Below are positions 33,074-42,220 of a stretch of 64,000 nt of DNA, in pieces. This DNA is from Paenibacillus algorifonticola. GTDB taxonomy: Bacteria; Bacillota; Bacilli; Paenibacillales; Paenibacillaceae. The stretch lies in contig NZ_LAQO01000001.1 of assembly GCF_000971975.1 (NCBI RefSeq), forward strand, positions 248,001 to 312,000, given 5' to 3'. Numbering within the stretch: the stretch's first letter is position 1; each line of letters opens with the position of its first letter. Under the pieces are notes generated by a model. The model saw only the letters and a program-made list of their open reading frames with translations, was not told where the DNA came from and searched no databases. A program made the translations under genes and the position numbers.

Positions 33074-33757
33074 ATGTCGGTAAAAGGAATTAGGCTGCTG
33101 CTTGTTGATGATGAGCCGCATATTGTGCAGTTTTTGGAGCTTGGCTTGCTGAATGAAGGTGCGGATGTTCGGACAGCCAGCAATGGCGAGGAAGCGATTA
33201 TGGTCGCTAGCGACTTCAAGCCGCATGTTGTGATTTTGGATGTGATGATGCCGGGTATGAACGGCTTTGAAGTATGCCAGGCGCTTAAGGCAACGGGCGA
33301 TAATATCGCCATTATTATGCTGACCGCCAAGGACGAAACGCAGGATCGCGTGAAAGGGCTCCGGATTGGCGCTGACGATTATGTCATTAAGCCATTCAGC
33401 TTCGAGGAGCTGCTTGCCCGCATTCAAGCGAGACTTCGCAATCAGTTTCCGAATTTGCTCGGGGAAGTTGTATACGGCCCGTTCCGCATCGACGATCTGC
33501 GCAAGGAGCTATCCTATATGGATCAAGTGCTGGAGCTGTCACCTACCGAATATGAGCTGCTGAAATTTATTGTCATGAATAACGGCATTGTGCTGAGCAA
33601 GGCGCTTATTTTGGACAAAGTATGGGGCTATCATTTTGGCGGCGAGGAAAACATTGTGGAGGTGTACATCCGTTCGCTTCGCGAGAAGCTGCAGGACAAA
33701 GAGCACCGGCTTATTCGTACACTGCGCGGCTCTGGCTATCGCATGGATTTTCCATGA
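33074..33757 (+). CDS. OmpR family response regulator
   Basis: A 227-residue regulator: receiver domain with acidic pocket VDDEP, phosphorylation site Asp56 in VILDVMMPG, Thr84 and Lys106 (IKPFS), and a C-terminal winged helix with ELSPTEYELLKFIVMN and GSGYRMDFP. ATG 33074 follows CTGGAGATGAT. Its stop codon overlaps the start of the sensor kinase (ATGA). Likely targets are the divergent GT39 gene and possibly the VTC operon; this is inferred from position only. Confidence 0.95.
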   Translation: MSVKGIRLLLVDDEPHIVQFLELGLLNEGADVRTASNGEEAIMVASDFKPHVVILDVMMPGMNGFEVCQALKATGDNIAIIMLTAKDETQDRVKGLRIGADDYVIKPFSFEELLARIQARLRNQFPNLLGEVVYGPFRIDDLRKELSYMDQVLELSPTEYELLKFIVMNNGIVLSKALILDKVWGYHFGGEENIVEVYIRSLREKLQDKEHRLIRTLRGSGYRMDFP

Positions 33758-35376
33758 CAGGCCGAAAAGCTCCGCTGCTGCTGCGTCTCTTAAAGCCCGA
33801 ATCGCTTCGCTACCAACTGCTCAGCCGCTCGCTGTTCGTACTGGCAGGGCTGCTTCTGTTAATTGGAACGCTGCAATACGTTTTAATGAAGGACTTTATT
33901 TATAATAATCGCGCCGAGGCATTGGAAGCGCAAATTCAGGCGATGCCTCGCCAGTGGCATTCAGACTACAAACCGGGTTACCCGAAAAAATCACCCTATA
34001 ACGGTGATGAGACACCTAATGCTGCCACATCTTCACAACCGCCGGAGCCATCGGTAGAAAATCCATCTACTCAGCAAAACGGGCAGCCCCCCTCTTCCGA
34101 TCCGGCCCGTTCACCTGACCCAAACGGGCAGCCTTCGCAGGAGAACCCAAGCAATATGCCTAATTTCACTCAGCCAGGACTATCTCTTGCCTACGTTAGC
34201 AACACAGGAGAACGGACGGTAATGACGACTAGCAGTGAAACTTGGACACCAGAGCTTAGCCAAGCGGAATACATGAAAATTTTAAAGGATCTGAAAAAAC
34301 ATCGCGAGGTCAGCTATCAGTTACTCAGCAACAGCGAAGGTGCACAGCAGCTTGTCGTCTTTCGGCTGGCCGGACCGCCCGATTCCCCAGATGGGCTCAT
34401 TCAAGCAGGCAACGATACCGATCTGCTGCAAACGGTGCTCGCTTCGCAGCTCGCGATTTTCGCTGGGCTGTCTATTCTTGCCTTGGCAGGAGGCTTATCG
34501 CTGTATTTGCCGCTGCTGCGCAAGACGCTTGCGCCGCTGTCGCGCATCGTGAAGGCAGTGCAGCGCACAGATGCCATCAATCTCACCGAACGACTGCCTA
34601 TTTCACAAGGACAGCAGGAAATCGATCTGCTTTCCGAAGCGTTCAACGGCATGCTTGGACGACTGGAAAGCTCCTTCGAGACGGAGCGGCAGACGACGGA
34701 GCGGATGCGGCGCTTTGTCGCTGACGCTTCGCATGAGCTGCGGACGCCGCTCACTTCTATTCATGGGTTTTTGGAGGTGCTGCTGCGCGGAGCCGCTTCA
34801 AATCCTGAGCAGCTGCACCGCGCCTTAACAAGCATGAAGCTGGAATCGACGCGCATCAACAAGCTGGTCGAGGATTTACTGCTGCTAGCCAAGCTTGATC
34901 AAGCGCCTGAGCTCGTTAAGGTCGATACGAGCCTGGACAAGCTGATTCACGAGTTGGAGCCGCAGCTGCATATTTTGGGAGGCCAGCGCAAGGTACTTAT
35001 CGAAACCGCAAACGAGATAAGCGGACGGTATAATCCCGATCAGCTCAAGCAGGTGGTGCTCAATTTATTTTTAAATGCGGTCCAGCACACCGATGCCCAG
35101 CAGGGCAAAATAACGCTTAAGCTCGCAAAAGCGGGAGCCAAAGCCGTCATCAGCGTCACCGACAACGGAGCAGGCATTAAGCCGGAGCATCTCCCCCATT
35201 TGTTCGAGCGTTTTTATCGCAGTGAATTTTCCCGTACCCGTCTGAGCGGCGGAGCAGGCCTTGGGCTTTCAATTACGCAATCCATAGTTGAGGCCCATGG
35301 CGGTACGATTGAGGCGGCCAGCATCATCGGCGAGGGCAGCACTTTCACCGTCAAGCTGCCGTTAGAGGATGTATAG
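33754..35376 (+). CDS. Membrane sensor histidine kinase
   Basis: A 540-residue kinase. First membrane helix about residues 26-45; extracellular sensor to about residue 232, with a Pro/Gln/Asn-rich linker (SSQPPEPSVENPSTQQ and similar up to residue 135); second helix 233-253; HAMP domain with AVQRTDAINLTERLP; phospho-accepting His327 in DASHELRTPLTS; then NLFLNAVQHTD (N box), DNGAGIKPEHL and GGAGLGLSIT. The start at 33754 overlaps the regulator stop; the longer frame to 33622 is out-of-register with the family. The disordered extracellular stretch suggests interaction with the cell wall. Confidence 0.94.
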   Translation: MTGRKAPLLLRLLKPESLRYQLLSRSLFVLAGLLLLIGTLQYVLMKDFIYNNRAEALEAQIQAMPRQWHSDYKPGYPKKSPYNGDETPNAATSSQPPEPSVENPSTQQNGQPPSSDPARSPDPNGQPSQENPSNMPNFTQPGLSLAYVSNTGERTVMTTSSETWTPELSQAEYMKILKDLKKHREVSYQLLSNSEGAQQLVVFRLAGPPDSPDGLIQAGNDTDLLQTVLASQLAIFAGLSILALAGGLSLYLPLLRKTLAPLSRIVKAVQRTDAINLTERLPISQGQQEIDLLSEAFNGMLGRLESSFETERQTTERMRRFVADASHELRTPLTSIHGFLEVLLRGAASNPEQLHRALTSMKLESTRINKLVEDLLLLAKLDQAPELVKVDTSLDKLIHELEPQLHILGGQRKVLIETANEISGRYNPDQLKQVVLNLFLNAVQHTDAQQGKITLKLAKAGAKAVISVTDNGAGIKPEHLPHLFERFYRSEFSRTRLSGGAGLGLSITQSIVEAHGGTIEAASIIGEGSTFTVKLPLEDV

Positions 35377-35394
35377 CTTGATCAGAACATAAGC

Positions 35395-35445
35395 AAACAG
35401 GGTGTCCCTCAAAGCCATGAACTGGCCGCCGGGACACCCTGTTTT
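35395..35445. terminator. Bidirectional terminator
   Basis: Arms AAACAGGGTGTCCC and GGGACACCCTGTTTT around a 22-nt loop, between convergent genes (kinase and phosphoesterase). T-run on the plus strand overlaps the phosphoesterase stop region. Confidence 0.8.
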
Positions 35446-36703
35446 ATTTTTCACTTTGCAGCACGAACGCATCCAGCTTCTTGCGATCCACATCATAAGC
35501 CTCGTAAGTCAGCTTATCTCCTTCGATGGTAATGCCAGCAAACATTTGCTTATTATTTTGAAAATGAACCTTATGATAAAATTGATCCTCTTTCTTCTCA
35601 TTAAACTTCTGCCCCGCTGCGTTAGTTACGACATAGACAGTGCCGCTTGATGTGCTGATGACACCCTCTCCATCCCCTGTAACCTTGCCAGCCTTCAGCG
35701 GATACGATCTTGCATATTCATGGTTATGCCCCTGAAGCACGAGATCAACTCCATATTTATCAAACAGCTTAACCCAATCATCGATTTTCTCGTATTGATT
35801 GCCGGCATAGGGGCCGCGATGCACCGACACAATAATCCAGCGTTTGTCTGTAGCCGCCAAATCCTTCTCAAGCCACTTCGTCTGCTCCTTCTTGTTCGAT
35901 TCCGTGTTCAGCATGATGAAGTGCGCCGAGCCGTAGTCGTACGAATACGTCGTTCCCTCAATCGAGCCTTTCGCCCCATTGGTGGGCAAATTGAAATGAG
36001 AGATGAAATCGTCTGCGTTGTCATCAACCTCGTCATGATTGCCTGTAACTGGCATAAGCGGAAAGCGGGTAACCCACTGCTGCGACTTGCCAAAAAAGTT
36101 TTGCCACGCGATTTCATCCTCTGGATTTTCCGTCAAATCACCGTTATGCACAATAAACTGCGCGCCAGGAAATGTCGCAAACGCCTGATCCAGCGTATTT
36201 CCCCACAGCTCGAAATCCTGCTCCGTTATGCCTTGCGAATCCGTCACATTAATAAAAGTTAAATGATCCGCATCCTGCGCCTCCGTCATAAAATGGAACG
36301 CTTCGCTCCAGCCGCTCTCACTCCCGTCGCCCACGCGGTACGTATAGGCAGTGCCCGGCGACAGCCCCGTCAGCTCCAGCTTATGCACCCCTCTTACTGC
36401 GCCGCTGCCCGTATCCAGCGTTGCCGCCTTCCCTTCTAGGCGACTGACCTGCGTCCCCTCATCCGACAATTTCCCGGCATCCATTCCTTCGATCCATTCC
36501 AGCACCGTTCCCGCTTGCGGATTATCGGTGAACCAAGTGAATGCGCGGCTCGTTGCCGCATCCTCCTTAAAGGTCGTAACGACTGCATAAGGCCTACCAG
36601 CAGCCTTCTCTGTTGTCCCATCCGATTTCAGCCACTCTATTCCTGCAACAACGAGCAATAGTATAAGACAAAGGGCAATAATCCATATCCATTCCTTTTT
36701 CAT
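35444..36703 (-). CDS. Secreted or membrane-anchored purple-acid-phosphatase-like metallophosphoesterase
   Basis: A 419-residue protein. An N-terminal hydrophobic segment (KEWIWIIALCLILLLVVAG) anchors or exports it. Residues about 35-140 are a fibronectin-III-like domain as in purple acid phosphatases (AYTYRVGDGSESGWSEAFHF). The catalytic domain has the metal motifs VTDSQG, HNGDLTE, TGNHDE, SVHRG and GHNHEY. The Tyr ligand of the iron in GDxxY is replaced by Glu here (GDLTE), so it may use other metals. It should release phosphate from organic esters outside the cell. ATG 36703 has GGAAGGAG. It is divergent from the VTC operon and shares its promoter region. Confidence 0.87.
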   Translation of the reverse strand: MKKEWIWIIALCLILLLVVAGIEWLKSDGTTEKAAGRPYAVVTTFKEDAATSRAFTWFTDNPQAGTVLEWIEGMDAGKLSDEGTQVSRLEGKAATLDTGSGAVRGVHKLELTGLSPGTAYTYRVGDGSESGWSEAFHFMTEAQDADHLTFINVTDSQGITEQDFELWGNTLDQAFATFPGAQFIVHNGDLTENPEDEIAWQNFFGKSQQWVTRFPLMPVTGNHDEVDDNADDFISHFNLPTNGAKGSIEGTTYSYDYGSAHFIMLNTESNKKEQTKWLEKDLAATDKRWIIVSVHRGPYAGNQYEKIDDWVKLFDKYGVDLVLQGHNHEYARSYPLKAGKVTGDGEGVISTSSGTVYVVTNAAGQKFNEKKEDQFYHKVHFQNNKQMFAGITIEGDKLTYEAYDVDRKKLDAFVLQSEK

Positions 36704-36837
36704 CGCAATCTCCTTCCAAGGGCAGTTCATACCTGTACTGCCTTTTACGATAACGCTCCCGCACAAGGCAAGTCAAACGTTTCACTCGGCATTCAGCAAT
36801 CTTTCAGCGGGCACTCATTTTCACATCAGCATCTAAA

Positions 36838-36854
36838 TTTACAATAGCTTTACA
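36838..36854 (+). promoter_or_regulatory. PhoP-box-like direct repeat
   Basis: TTTACA-ATAGC-TTTACA, a perfect 6-bp direct repeat with 11-bp period, in the region between the phosphatase gene and the VTC operon. B. subtilis PhoP binds TT(A/T/C)ACA repeats with this spacing. The match and the gene functions agree; binding is inferred. Confidence 0.5.
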
Positions 36855-36914
36855 AACAGCTTAGCCAATACACCATAACAGCTAAACGATTGATAGAGAG
36901 AAGGAGGGAGTAAT

Positions 36915-37628
36915 ATGCAGCAACATTTGAAGTTCCGGCATGAGCTGAAATTTATTATCAACCAGCATCAATATTTCATTATCCGGCAGCGGCTTAAAAA
37001 TATGATGCAGCAGGACGCCAATGTCGGCGATACGGGCGAATACCACATTCGAAGCTTGTACTTCGACGATGTGAACAATAAAGCGCTGCATGAGAAGCTT
37101 GGCGGCGTACGTGACCGAAGCAAATATCGGATTCGCATTTACAATACGCAGGACAAGGTCATCCATTTTGAGAAAAAAATCAAATTCAAGGATTACATTG
37201 CCAAAGTCAAGGAGCCGCTTTCGCGGACTATGTATGACCAGATGATGGCTGGCGACTACGAGGTGTTCAACCGGCCCGATAAGCCGCTGCTTATGGAAAT
37301 TTACAACGAGATGAAGCACCGGCTGCTACGCCCAAAGGTGATCGTTGATTATGTGCGCGAGCCTTACATTTACGAAAATGGCAATGTGCGAATTACGTTC
37401 GACAAGGATTTGCGAACAGGCCTGCATGCGCTGGACATTTTCGACCCGAATCTTGATCCCGTCATTGCTCTGGAAGATAACCGGATGATTCTTGAAGTGA
37501 AATTCGATGAATACATCCCGGCTTATATTAAAATCGCGCTCCAGCTCGAAGGGCTGAATCGCACCTCGGCATCCAAATACGTGATCTGCCGCAAATATCT
37601 TAAATTCAACACTTGGGAGGATTTTTAA
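36915..37628 (+). CDS. VTC-domain polyphosphate polymerase-like protein
   Basis: A 237-residue soluble VTC domain protein: HLKFRHELKFIINQHQYFII, then IRSLYFDDVNNKALHEK, SKYRIRIYN, FEKKIKF and ILEVKFDEYIPAYIK. Basic residues in the beta-strands line the tunnel that binds nucleotide and polyphosphate in this superfamily (CYTH-like). The yeast Vtc4 domain makes polyphosphate from ATP; bacterial relatives are little studied. ATG 36915 follows GGAGGG. It starts a three-gene operon with DUF4956 and CotH genes, 3 nt before the next start. Cytoplasmic face expected. Confidence 0.9.
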   Translation: MQQHLKFRHELKFIINQHQYFIIRQRLKNMMQQDANVGDTGEYHIRSLYFDDVNNKALHEKLGGVRDRSKYRIRIYNTQDKVIHFEKKIKFKDYIAKVKEPLSRTMYDQMMAGDYEVFNRPDKPLLMEIYNEMKHRLLRPKVIVDYVREPYIYENGNVRITFDKDLRTGLHALDIFDPNLDPVIALEDNRMILEVKFDEYIPAYIKIALQLEGLNRTSASKYVICRKYLKFNTWEDF

Positions 37629-37631
37629 ACG

Positions 37632-38360
37632 ATGGAGACAACTACTACGGCAGCTGCCGCAACTACTACAACGACAGAAACGTCTACCTCTTTTTCCGAT
37701 ATTATTAAAAACTCGGTGATGAGCAACTTTACTTCCGATATTAGCATTTCAAAAATACTCATAACGCTGGGCGTAGCTTTTCTGATCGGCTTCTTCATCT
37801 ATACGCTGTACAAACGGATTTTCAGCGGCGTGCTTTATTCCAAAAGCTTCAACGTCTCGCTCATCGGCATGACGATGGTTACGGCTATGGTCATTATAGC
37901 GATCAACTCCAATCTGGTGCTCTCGCTCGGTATGGTCGGCGCATTATCCATCGTCCGCTTTAGAACGCCAATTAAAGATCCGACCGACCTGATTTTCCTG
38001 TTCTGGGCAGCGGTTGCCGGTATCGTATCGGGTGCAGGCTTCTATACGCTCGCTGTTATTGGCTCCGTTGTTGTCGGCCTCGTGCTCTTCTTCTTCGTAA
38101 AAGGCGGATCGGTTGAGCAGCCATACCTGCTTGTCGTCAACTGCGACAATGAAACGACGGAGAAAGAAATTCACAGCCGTCTGAACAAACTCGTCAAACG
38201 TTACAATGTGAAGCAAAAAAACGTTACACGCGGCAATGTAGAGATGACGATTGAAATCAGGCTTCGTGATCAGGAAGGTGCGTTTGTCAACCAGCTTTCC
38301 GAGCTTACAGGTGTCAAAAATGCCGTCTTGATTAGCTACAGCGGGGATTATGTATCTTAA
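37632..38360 (+). CDS. DUF4956 membrane protein
   Basis: A 242-residue protein with a Thr-rich N terminus (ETTTTAAAATTTTTETSTS), then membrane helices at about 43-62, 77-106 and 116-152 and a soluble C-terminal domain. The motif GALSIVRFRTPIKDPTD is the hallmark of DUF4956. The C-terminal domain (HSRLNKLVKRYNVKQKN, EMTIEIRLRD) has a ferredoxin-like look. DUF4956 genes travel with VTC and CotH genes in many bacteria; a channel or scaffold for the VTC enzyme is a reasonable guess only. Confidence 0.88.
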   Translation: METTTTAAAATTTTTETSTSFSDIIKNSVMSNFTSDISISKILITLGVAFLIGFFIYTLYKRIFSGVLYSKSFNVSLIGMTMVTAMVIIAINSNLVLSLGMVGALSIVRFRTPIKDPTDLIFLFWAAVAGIVSGAGFYTLAVIGSVVVGLVLFFFVKGGSVEQPYLLVVNCDNETTEKEIHSRLNKLVKRYNVKQKNVTRGNVEMTIEIRLRDQEGAFVNQLSELTGVKNAVLISYSGDYVS

Positions 38361-38378
38361 TAAAAGGAGGTTGCCGGC

Positions 38379-39986
38379 ATGAAGGCAAAAGCTTCAACCT
38401 TGCTTCTAAGCCTGTGCTCCCTCCTTCTGCTCCTCACCATTACAGCCTGTACCAAGGGTACAGACTCTACTACAACGACAACGGAAACAAGCGTTGTTTC
38501 TGACGGGGAGCAGGCGCTGGATGAGACGGTTTTTCCCAAGGACAAGGTTATTGATGTAAAAATTACAGTGGACAAAGATGATTTTCAAAATATGCTGGAC
38601 AATGCCAGCTCCGAGGAATTTAAGGAAGCGACTGTCGATTATAACGGCCAAGTGTTCAAAAATGTCGGCATACGCACGAAGGGCAATCTCAGCTTGAGCA
38701 GCGTCGTCAATATGACCGATTCTGATCGCTACAGCTTCAAGCTGTCTTTCGATGAGTATGTCAATCAGACGATTGAAGGCATTAGCAAAATCAATCTGAA
38801 CAATAATTTCAGCGACGCCTCCTATATGCGTGAGTTCCTTTCCTATGAGCTTGCCGAATCAATGGGCTTGCCAACCCCTAAATACTCGTATGTGAATGTG
38901 TATGTAAATGGCGAGCTTTGGGGCTTTTATTTAGCCGTCGAGCAAATTGGCGAGGAATATTTGGACCGTAACTTCGGCAACAGCTACGGTGCGCTTTACA
39001 AAGCAAACGGCGGAACCGGCAGCGAGCTGAACTGGCTGGAGACGATTAAATCGTATACGGGGCTTGACCTCAAATCGGCTTCGTCCAATGACGATATTTT
39101 GCTGAAAATGCTCGATGAATTAAATAACGGAACGGACTATGACAGTGTTCTCGACATACAGGAAGTATTGAAGTTTATCGCCTTGAACGCGGTAGCGGGC
39201 AATATGGACAGCTATTTGTCGGAGAAAAAACATAACTACTATTTATATGAGGATGATGGCCTGTTCTCGATTTTGCCTTGGGATTACAATATGTCCTTCG
39301 GCGGCTTTGGCGGCTCAGGCGTGCTCATTGATGAACCGACATCCGGCACGCTGGCGGATCGGCCTCTCATCGCCAAATTGCTGGCAGTAGATGAATACAA
39401 GGAGCAATACCACGCGATTATAAAAGAAATGATCGAAGGATATTTGGCAGATGATACCCTTGCTGCCAGAGCTAAAGAAATATCCGAGCTGATTTCTCCT
39501 TATGTAAAAGCGGACCCTTCTTCCTTCTATTCTTATGAAGAGTATGAGCAGGGCATTACGACGGTGCTTTCCTTTGCAAGCACGCAGGTAGCAAGCGTCA
39601 CGCAGCAGCTCGACGGAACAATCCCATCCTCTGGCGATGGCTCCGGCAGCGGCAGCAGCGGCTTTGGCGGTGTTGGCGGAGGCATGGGCGGCGGCGGTTT
39701 CCCTGGTGGAGGCAGCGCCCCAGCTGACGGCAATAACGGTGCGCAGCAAGGCGGTCAAGGCTTCGGTGGTGGAGGCTTTGGCGGCGGCGGACCTGGTGGC
39801 CAAGGCGGTATGGGCGGCCAAGGTGGCATGATGGCGCCACCGAATGGCATGGGCGGCGGCGGTCCCGGCGGTCAAAGCGCTCAGCCGCAAGGCAGCGCAT
39901 CGGAAGCCATGACTGCAGGCATCGCCTTAATCATTTTAATCTTATCGAGTGTGTTCGTTATTTTCTACAACCGCAGAAGGCTGTAA
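38379..39986 (+). CDS. CotH-family kinase-like lipoprotein with glycine-rich tail
   Basis: A 535-residue exported protein: signal peptide with lipobox-like ITAC (Cys24), then a CotH domain. Features of the atypical kinase are GIRTKGNLSLSS, KINLNNNFSDASYMREFLSY, VNVYVNGELWGFYLAVEQIG, and IALNAVAGNMDSY followed by LPWDYNMSFGG. After about residue 420 comes a Gly-rich low-complexity stretch of roughly 80 residues, then a C-terminal membrane helix (IALIILILSSVFVIFY) and RRRL. So it is held at the cell surface at both ends. CotH of B. subtilis phosphorylates coat proteins; here a vegetative surface target linked to phosphate metabolism is possible. Stop leads to a strong terminator. Confidence 0.88.
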   Translation: MKAKASTLLLSLCSLLLLLTITACTKGTDSTTTTTETSVVSDGEQALDETVFPKDKVIDVKITVDKDDFQNMLDNASSEEFKEATVDYNGQVFKNVGIRTKGNLSLSSVVNMTDSDRYSFKLSFDEYVNQTIEGISKINLNNNFSDASYMREFLSYELAESMGLPTPKYSYVNVYVNGELWGFYLAVEQIGEEYLDRNFGNSYGALYKANGGTGSELNWLETIKSYTGLDLKSASSNDDILLKMLDELNNGTDYDSVLDIQEVLKFIALNAVAGNMDSYLSEKKHNYYLYEDDGLFSILPWDYNMSFGGFGGSGVLIDEPTSGTLADRPLIAKLLAVDEYKEQYHAIIKEMIEGYLADDTLAARAKEISELISPYVKADPSSFYSYEEYEQGITTVLSFASTQVASVTQQLDGTIPSSGDGSGSGSSGFGGVGGGMGGGGFPGGGSAPADGNNGAQQGGQGFGGGGFGGGGPGGQGGMGGQGGMMAPPNGMGGGGPGGQSAQPQGSASEAMTAGIALIILILSSVFVIFYNRRRL

Positions 39987-40002
39987 ACAGCCCTGTGAAA
40001 CG

Positions 40003-40041
40003 GAGTGTAAAAAATCGCAGAATAAGCGATTTTTTACGCTC
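40003..40041 (+). terminator. Terminator of the VTC-DUF4956-CotH operon
   Basis: Arms GAGTGTAAAAAATCGC and GCGATTTTTTACGCTC with a short loop. Confidence 0.8.
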
Positions 40042-40135
40042 TTTTCTTTTGTTACGGCTGCCCTGCCCTCGCTATCAAGCGGTTCCCGGCTCATTTACAT
40101 TAGATATTTATATAAGTAAGTGATGCAATTTCGTC

Positions 40136-40501
40136 ATGGAAACTAAAACTGACCCAACTGATTTGAACGTTCGTAACTTCGCCCTGGTGATCGAGGACTT
40201 AACAAAAATTTTTATTCGATTGCCATCCATTGAAAAATTAAGCTTCACCACGCTATCGGTGCTGCACACGCTGTCGCACAAAAGCCCGATGCGACTGAAT
40301 GAGCTGATAGCTACTGAACAGGTTACACAATCAGCAATCACGCAGCTAGTAACGCGTCTAGAGCGCGACGGATTAGTTGAACGTCGATCAGATCCAACCG
40401 ATGGCCGTGCAGTGCTGGTTCACATTACAAGTCAAGGCGCGAAGGTCATCGATTCACGCCGAATAGATCGAATTACGCAGATCAAGGAGGAACACGCATG
40501 A
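40136..40501 (+). CDS. MarR family regulator, shortened at the C terminus
   Basis: A 121-residue protein with a MarR winged helix: RLNELIATEQVTQSAITQLV, RLERDGLVERRSDPTDGRAV and VHITSQG. Normal MarR proteins are 140-150 residues and end with a dimerisation helix; here the frame stops at IKEEHA and overlaps the next gene by four bases, so the last helix is largely missing. Frame starts at ATG 40136, with poor ribosome site. The pair with an epoxide hydrolase gene looks imported as a unit. Confidence 0.7.
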   Translation: METKTDPTDLNVRNFALVIEDLTKIFIRLPSIEKLSFTTLSVLHTLSHKSPMRLNELIATEQVTQSAITQLVTRLERDGLVERRSDPTDGRAVLVHITSQGAKVIDSRRIDRITQIKEEHA

Positions 40502-41560
40502 CAGAATCCGCTTTTGCGCTTGAACCCACACCGATTTACGTTTCAGAGGACCTGCTTACAGATCTCAATACAAGGCTGAAATCTACCCGATGGCCTCTTG
40601 GCAATGGCAATGAAGACTGGTACTATGGCGTGAGCAGGAGCTACCTCGCGGAGCTCGTCGACTACTGGATCAATGAATTTGACTGGCGCAAATCCGAAGC
40701 TGCGATCAACGCCTATGAACACTACAAAATAAAAGTTGACGAAGTTCCTATACACTTTATGCGAAAGCCCGGTGTTGGACCAAATCCCACTCCGCTAATA
40801 CTGACTCATGGTTGGCCGTGGACTTGGCATACACTCATGACCGATATTCTCGGTTATAAAAAATACGCCGCAGCGGGGTGCGACGTTGGTGCTCTCGTGA
40901 CTGGTCAACTTGGCCACAAATATAATGACGAACTCTATGCCATCCACATTGGCTCCGCACAGAAGCTCAGCCTATTCAACGGTGCTCGCGCATGGGATCT
41001 CAGCGGTGGGCGGCCAATCCCTGACAACATTCCTGATGAGGTTCGCAGCAAAATACTGGAATTTGATCACCGTTTTGCATCGCATCTTGCCGTACATGTT
41101 CTCGATCCGAGTACACTCGCCTTCGGATTGAGCGACTCGCCAGTTGGAATGCTCGCATGGATTTTGGAACGATGGGCCAGATGGAGCAGCAACGACGGCA
41201 ATGTCAAGAATGTCTTTACAAAGGATGACATTCTTACACATGCGACCATCTTTTGGGGTAAATAATGCCATCGAATCTTCAATGCGCTTTTACGCAAACG
41301 CAAATCGATACCCGTGGACGCCAACTCACGACCATTGGCCTGTCGTTAAAGCGCCCACCGGCATTACCTTCGTAGGCTACGAGAACCCGTCAGGCGTCAC
41401 AACCGGGAACAGAGTTGAGAACTTCCTCAGCAGCGACCGTGCACCTTGGTACAATCACGTTAACATAACAGCCCATGAACAAGGCGGCCACTTCATACCT
41501 TGGGAAATTCCGGGCAACTGGGTCGATGACCTGCGCCGAACCTTCCGCGGACGACGATAA
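40498..41560 (+). pseudogene. Epoxide hydrolase, degraded (internal deletion and frameshift)
   Basis: The N-terminal EHN domain is present (YVSEDLLTDLNTRLKSTRWP, HFMRKPG). The alpha/beta hydrolase part reads THGWPWTWHTLMTDILGYKK: the text jumps from the oxyanion motif HGWP to the helix before the nucleophile, so about 50-60 residues are missing in frame. The nucleophile motif GCDVGALVTGQLGHKY and the later HLAVHVLDP and SDSPVGMLAW are intact. At 41255-41258 a run of four G (TTTTGGGGTAAAT) puts the frame off; with three G it reads FWVNNAIESS and continues to NITAHEQGGHFIPWEIPGNW and the natural end. Such hydrolases convert epoxides to diols. This copy cannot be active. Confidence 0.85.
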
Positions 41561-41657
41561 TTGTATGCCTAGTTCATATCTTTTGTGCATCCATTGCATC
41601 GACCGTTCGATCTAAAATGCAAACAAGATGTTCACATTTCATCAATATTATTAGAAG

Positions 41658-42092
41658 CTAACTTAATTTTTTGATGACAACAGAAGCGTTTACGTTTGTT
41701 TGTGTACCACCGGCCAAAGTCTGAAGGCTAACCGCAGCAGCTGAACTATGATTTCTCAGAGTAAGAACATCACCGGCCGCTAGAGCAATTATAGCCTGCC
41801 CATTGTTTTGCTGAGTGCCGGCACCTGAACCATATACAGTTCCCGTAACCAGCGTGCCATTTAAAAATAGGGCGAATTGGTTGGGTTCTGCACACGTCAC
41901 GGAAAAAGTAACCTCATATTTTCCCGGATTGCTAACTGCAATTTGTGCGGTTCCGGGGTCATGTGTGATTCCAGGTGAAAGAATGCCATTTGAATCAAAA
42001 ATAATATCAGTTTCTACAGGAACAGTTTGAGCACCTACATTATAAATAACACCGGAAATTATGGGGGGAATGATAGGGTATATAATCGCCAT
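41658..42092 (-). CDS. BclA C-terminal-domain protein (exosporium type, no collagen repeats)
   Basis: A 144-residue protein consisting only of the C1q/TNF-like C-terminal domain of BclA-type exosporium glycoproteins: YNVGAQTVPVETDIIFDSNG, GITHDPGTAQIAV, NQFALFLNGTLVTGTVYGSG, and the final VLTLRNHSSAAAVSLQTLAG. The usual Gly-X-Y collagen stalk and the N-terminal targeting motif are absent; a short IIYPIIPPIISG takes its place. It should form trimers on or in the spore surface. ATG 42092 has AAAGGAAG. Neighbour of a DUF4183 gene, another spore-surface family. Confidence 0.85.
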   Translation of the reverse strand: MAIIYPIIPPIISGVIYNVGAQTVPVETDIIFDSNGILSPGITHDPGTAQIAVSNPGKYEVTFSVTCAEPNQFALFLNGTLVTGTVYGSGAGTQQNNGQAIIALAAGDVLTLRNHSSAAAVSLQTLAGGTQTNVNASVVIKKLS

Positions 42093-42170
42093 TCATTTTC
42101 ACTTCCTTTATTTGTTTTTCAAGTAGATATGTACGAAAATAATATCCCCAAAAGCATTTAAAAAGACAAT

Positions 42171-42200
42171 ACCGACAATCCAAAACAATATAATTGTCGG
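42171..42200 (-). terminator. Terminator of the DUF4183 gene
   Basis: Stem CCGACAAT / ATTGTCGG; on the minus strand it is followed after 4 nt by a T-run (TCTTTTT). Confidence 0.6.
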
Positions 42201-42220
42201 CATCTCATCAATAAAGATGA

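Noticed and set aside
39315-39890. Minus-strand Ala/Thr-rich frames opposite the CotH glycine-rich tail
   Set aside because: Low-complexity reflection of the Gly codons on the other strand.
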